A stretch of DNA of 5,994 nt from an uncultured Clostridia bacterium (GTDB lineage: Bacteria; Bacillota; Clostridia; Oscillospirales; Acutalibacteraceae), in contig CANONE010000127.1 in assembly GCA_947567585.1 (NCBI GenBank), positions 1 to 5,994 on the forward strand, in the 5' to 3' direction. Positions 4,972 through 5,994 of this stretch are shown here, piece after piece (position 1 is the stretch's first letter; the number at the start of each line of letters is the position of its first letter). A program made the translations under genes and the position numbers. A model generated the notes under the pieces. The model saw only the letters and a list, made by a program, of their open reading frames with translations, was not told the DNA's origin and did not search any database.

Positions 4972-5994
4972 TTGCAGATCGTTACCGTGGCTTTGCTTAT
5001 CGTGATTGGCGTGGTCTTGTTTGGCTTCATTATTTTCTTCCATGAGCTGGGGCATTTTCTTCTTGCAAAAGCTTCGGGTATCCGGGTCAACGAGTTCGCA
5101 TTGGGAATGGGTCCTAAGCTTTTTAGCTTTCAAAAGGGGGAGACCAGCTATGCTCTCCGGCTGCTGCCTATCGGCGGCTTTTGCGCCATGGAAGGGGAAG
5201 ATGAGGACAGCTGCGATCCCCGGGCCTTTGGCAGCAAACCTGTATGGAAACGAATTCTTGTCATAGCGGCGGGCGGGACATTCAACCTCTTTTTGGGCTA
5301 TGTGCTGATGGTGGGTCTTCTGGCTCCGGAAGAGATTTTTGCAACTACCCAAATTTCAAAATTTGCGGAAAACTCCACATTAGAGGCCGCCGGGGCGCAA
5401 GTAGGAGATCGGATTGTGGAAGTGGACGGTTATGCCATTTACACCGACCGCGACCTTTCCTTTGCCATGGCCTTGGCGGATCCAGAGAAAGTCTCCATTG
5501 TCGTGGAACGGGCAGGTCAAAAGCTAGATTTAGGCAGCTTTGCTATGCCTACGAAAACCGCCGAGGATGGGAAAAAGGTGCTGGCTCTGGACTTTTTTGT
5601 CCAGCCGGAACAGCGGACAGTCCCGGGCCTCTTAAAACGAGCGGCTACAGATACCTTTTCTATGGTCCGTATGGTACTGGAGAGTTTGAAGGGATTGATT
5701 ACCGGGCGTTTCGGTCTGAATGAAGTCGCCGGCCCCGTGGGCACTGCACAGGCAATTTCTCAGGCGGCGGAAGCGGGGCTGGACCAAGGCTTTGGCCAGG
5801 CTGTAATGAATATCCTCTTTATGATGACGTTAATCACCGTGAACCTAGGCATTGTAAATTTACTGCCCTTGCCCGCGCTGGATGGCGGCCGCCTGCTGTT
5901 TTTAGTCTGGGAAGGGATTACACGTAAACCGGTGCCGGCCAAATATGAGGGCTATGTCCACGCAGCCGGTTTCTTCCTGTTGATTGGGCTGATG
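4972..5994 (+). CDS. rseP: RseP/RasP-family site-2 zinc metalloprotease (partial at right edge)
   Basis: This is an intramembrane zinc protease that cleaves membrane proteins within the bilayer, typically anti-sigma factors after an initial site-1 cut, releasing stress sigma factors. The window shows 341 codons with no stop. Short Firmicutes members are about this size, so only a little is probably missing. The initiator is TTG. Membrane segment one spans about residues 4-23 and runs into the catalytic HELGH (24-28). Segment two, about 95-117, contains the AAGGTFNLFLGY motif. A single PDZ domain follows, about 120-190, with the VGDRI loop at 144-148. GPVGTAQAI precedes segment three, and NLLPLPALDGGRL (296-308) supplies the third zinc ligand D304. 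A last helix begins near 327. Enterobacterial RseP has two PDZ domains, and here I see only one. The gene commonly follows dxr in bacteria. The actual substrate cannot be inferred. Confidence 0.95.
   Translation, partial: MQIVTVALLIVIGVVLFGFIIFFHELGHFLLAKASGIRVNEFALGMGPKLFSFQKGETSYALRLLPIGGFCAMEGEDEDSCDPRAFGSKPVWKRILVIAAGGTFNLFLGYVLMVGLLAPEEIFATTQISKFAENSTLEAAGAQVGDRIVEVDGYAIYTDRDLSFAMALADPEKVSIVVERAGQKLDLGSFAMPTKTAEDGKKVLALDFFVQPEQRTVPGLLKRAATDTFSMVRMVLESLKGLITGRFGLNEVAGPVGTAQAISQAAEAGLDQGFGQAVMNILFMMTLITVNLGIVNLLPLPALDGGRLLFLVWEGITRKPVPAKYEGYVHAAGFFLLIGLM

Noticed and set aside
4876..5352. A 158-codon minus-strand reading frame opposite the start of rseP
   Set aside because: The + strand here encodes clear site-2 protease motifs, including HELGH. 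The minus-strand product has no family features.

Overview
The window reads as a compact, one-directional housekeeping cluster on the + strand of a low-to-mid GC Gram-positive bacterium. It probably belongs to Clostridia, perhaps the Oscillospiraceae/Ruminococcaceae side. This placement is an inference from three things: the gene order pyrH-frr-uppS-cdsA-dxr-rseP, use of the MEP isoprenoid pathway (dxr), and strong purine-rich ribosome binding sites on a moderately GC-rich background. No taxonomic marker such as rRNA is present.

Layout. Bases 1-57 may hold the last codons of an unidentified upstream gene, followed by a well-formed intrinsic terminator (71-106). A good sigma-A-type promoter (139-167) starts a new transcription unit. 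Its first gene (211-675) encodes a small cysteine-rich protein resembling DUF3795 proteins, and its stop codon overlaps the pyrH start in an ATGA. Next come pyrH (UMP kinase), frr (ribosome recycling factor), uppS (undecaprenyl diphosphate synthase), cdsA (CDP-diacylglycerol synthase), dxr (DXP reductoisomerase) and an rseP/rasP-type site-2 protease. The protease starts at a TTG codon and runs off the right edge. A GC-rich hairpin with a T-rich tail lies between uppS and cdsA and may attenuate transcription. A 131-base gap precedes rseP.

How the genes fit together. PyrH feeds UDP/UTP/CTP synthesis, and CTP is the co-substrate of CdsA. Dxr makes MEP, the precursor of the isoprenoid units that UppS polymerises into the undecaprenyl carrier used for peptidoglycan. 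CdsA makes the CDP-diacylglycerol precursor of phospholipids. RseP is a membrane protease that typically controls envelope-stress sigma factors. Frr recycles ribosomes. The unit therefore joins translation to envelope-lipid and cell-wall precursor supply, which is a common arrangement in bacteria.

I see no mobile element, CRISPR array, tRNA or rRNA, and no clear evidence of a novel system. The most unusual points are the cysteine-rich gene placed and translationally coupled in front of pyrH (where rpsB-tsf is usual), the dyad symmetry on its promoter, and the putative internal terminator. All six downstream genes look intact and ordinary.
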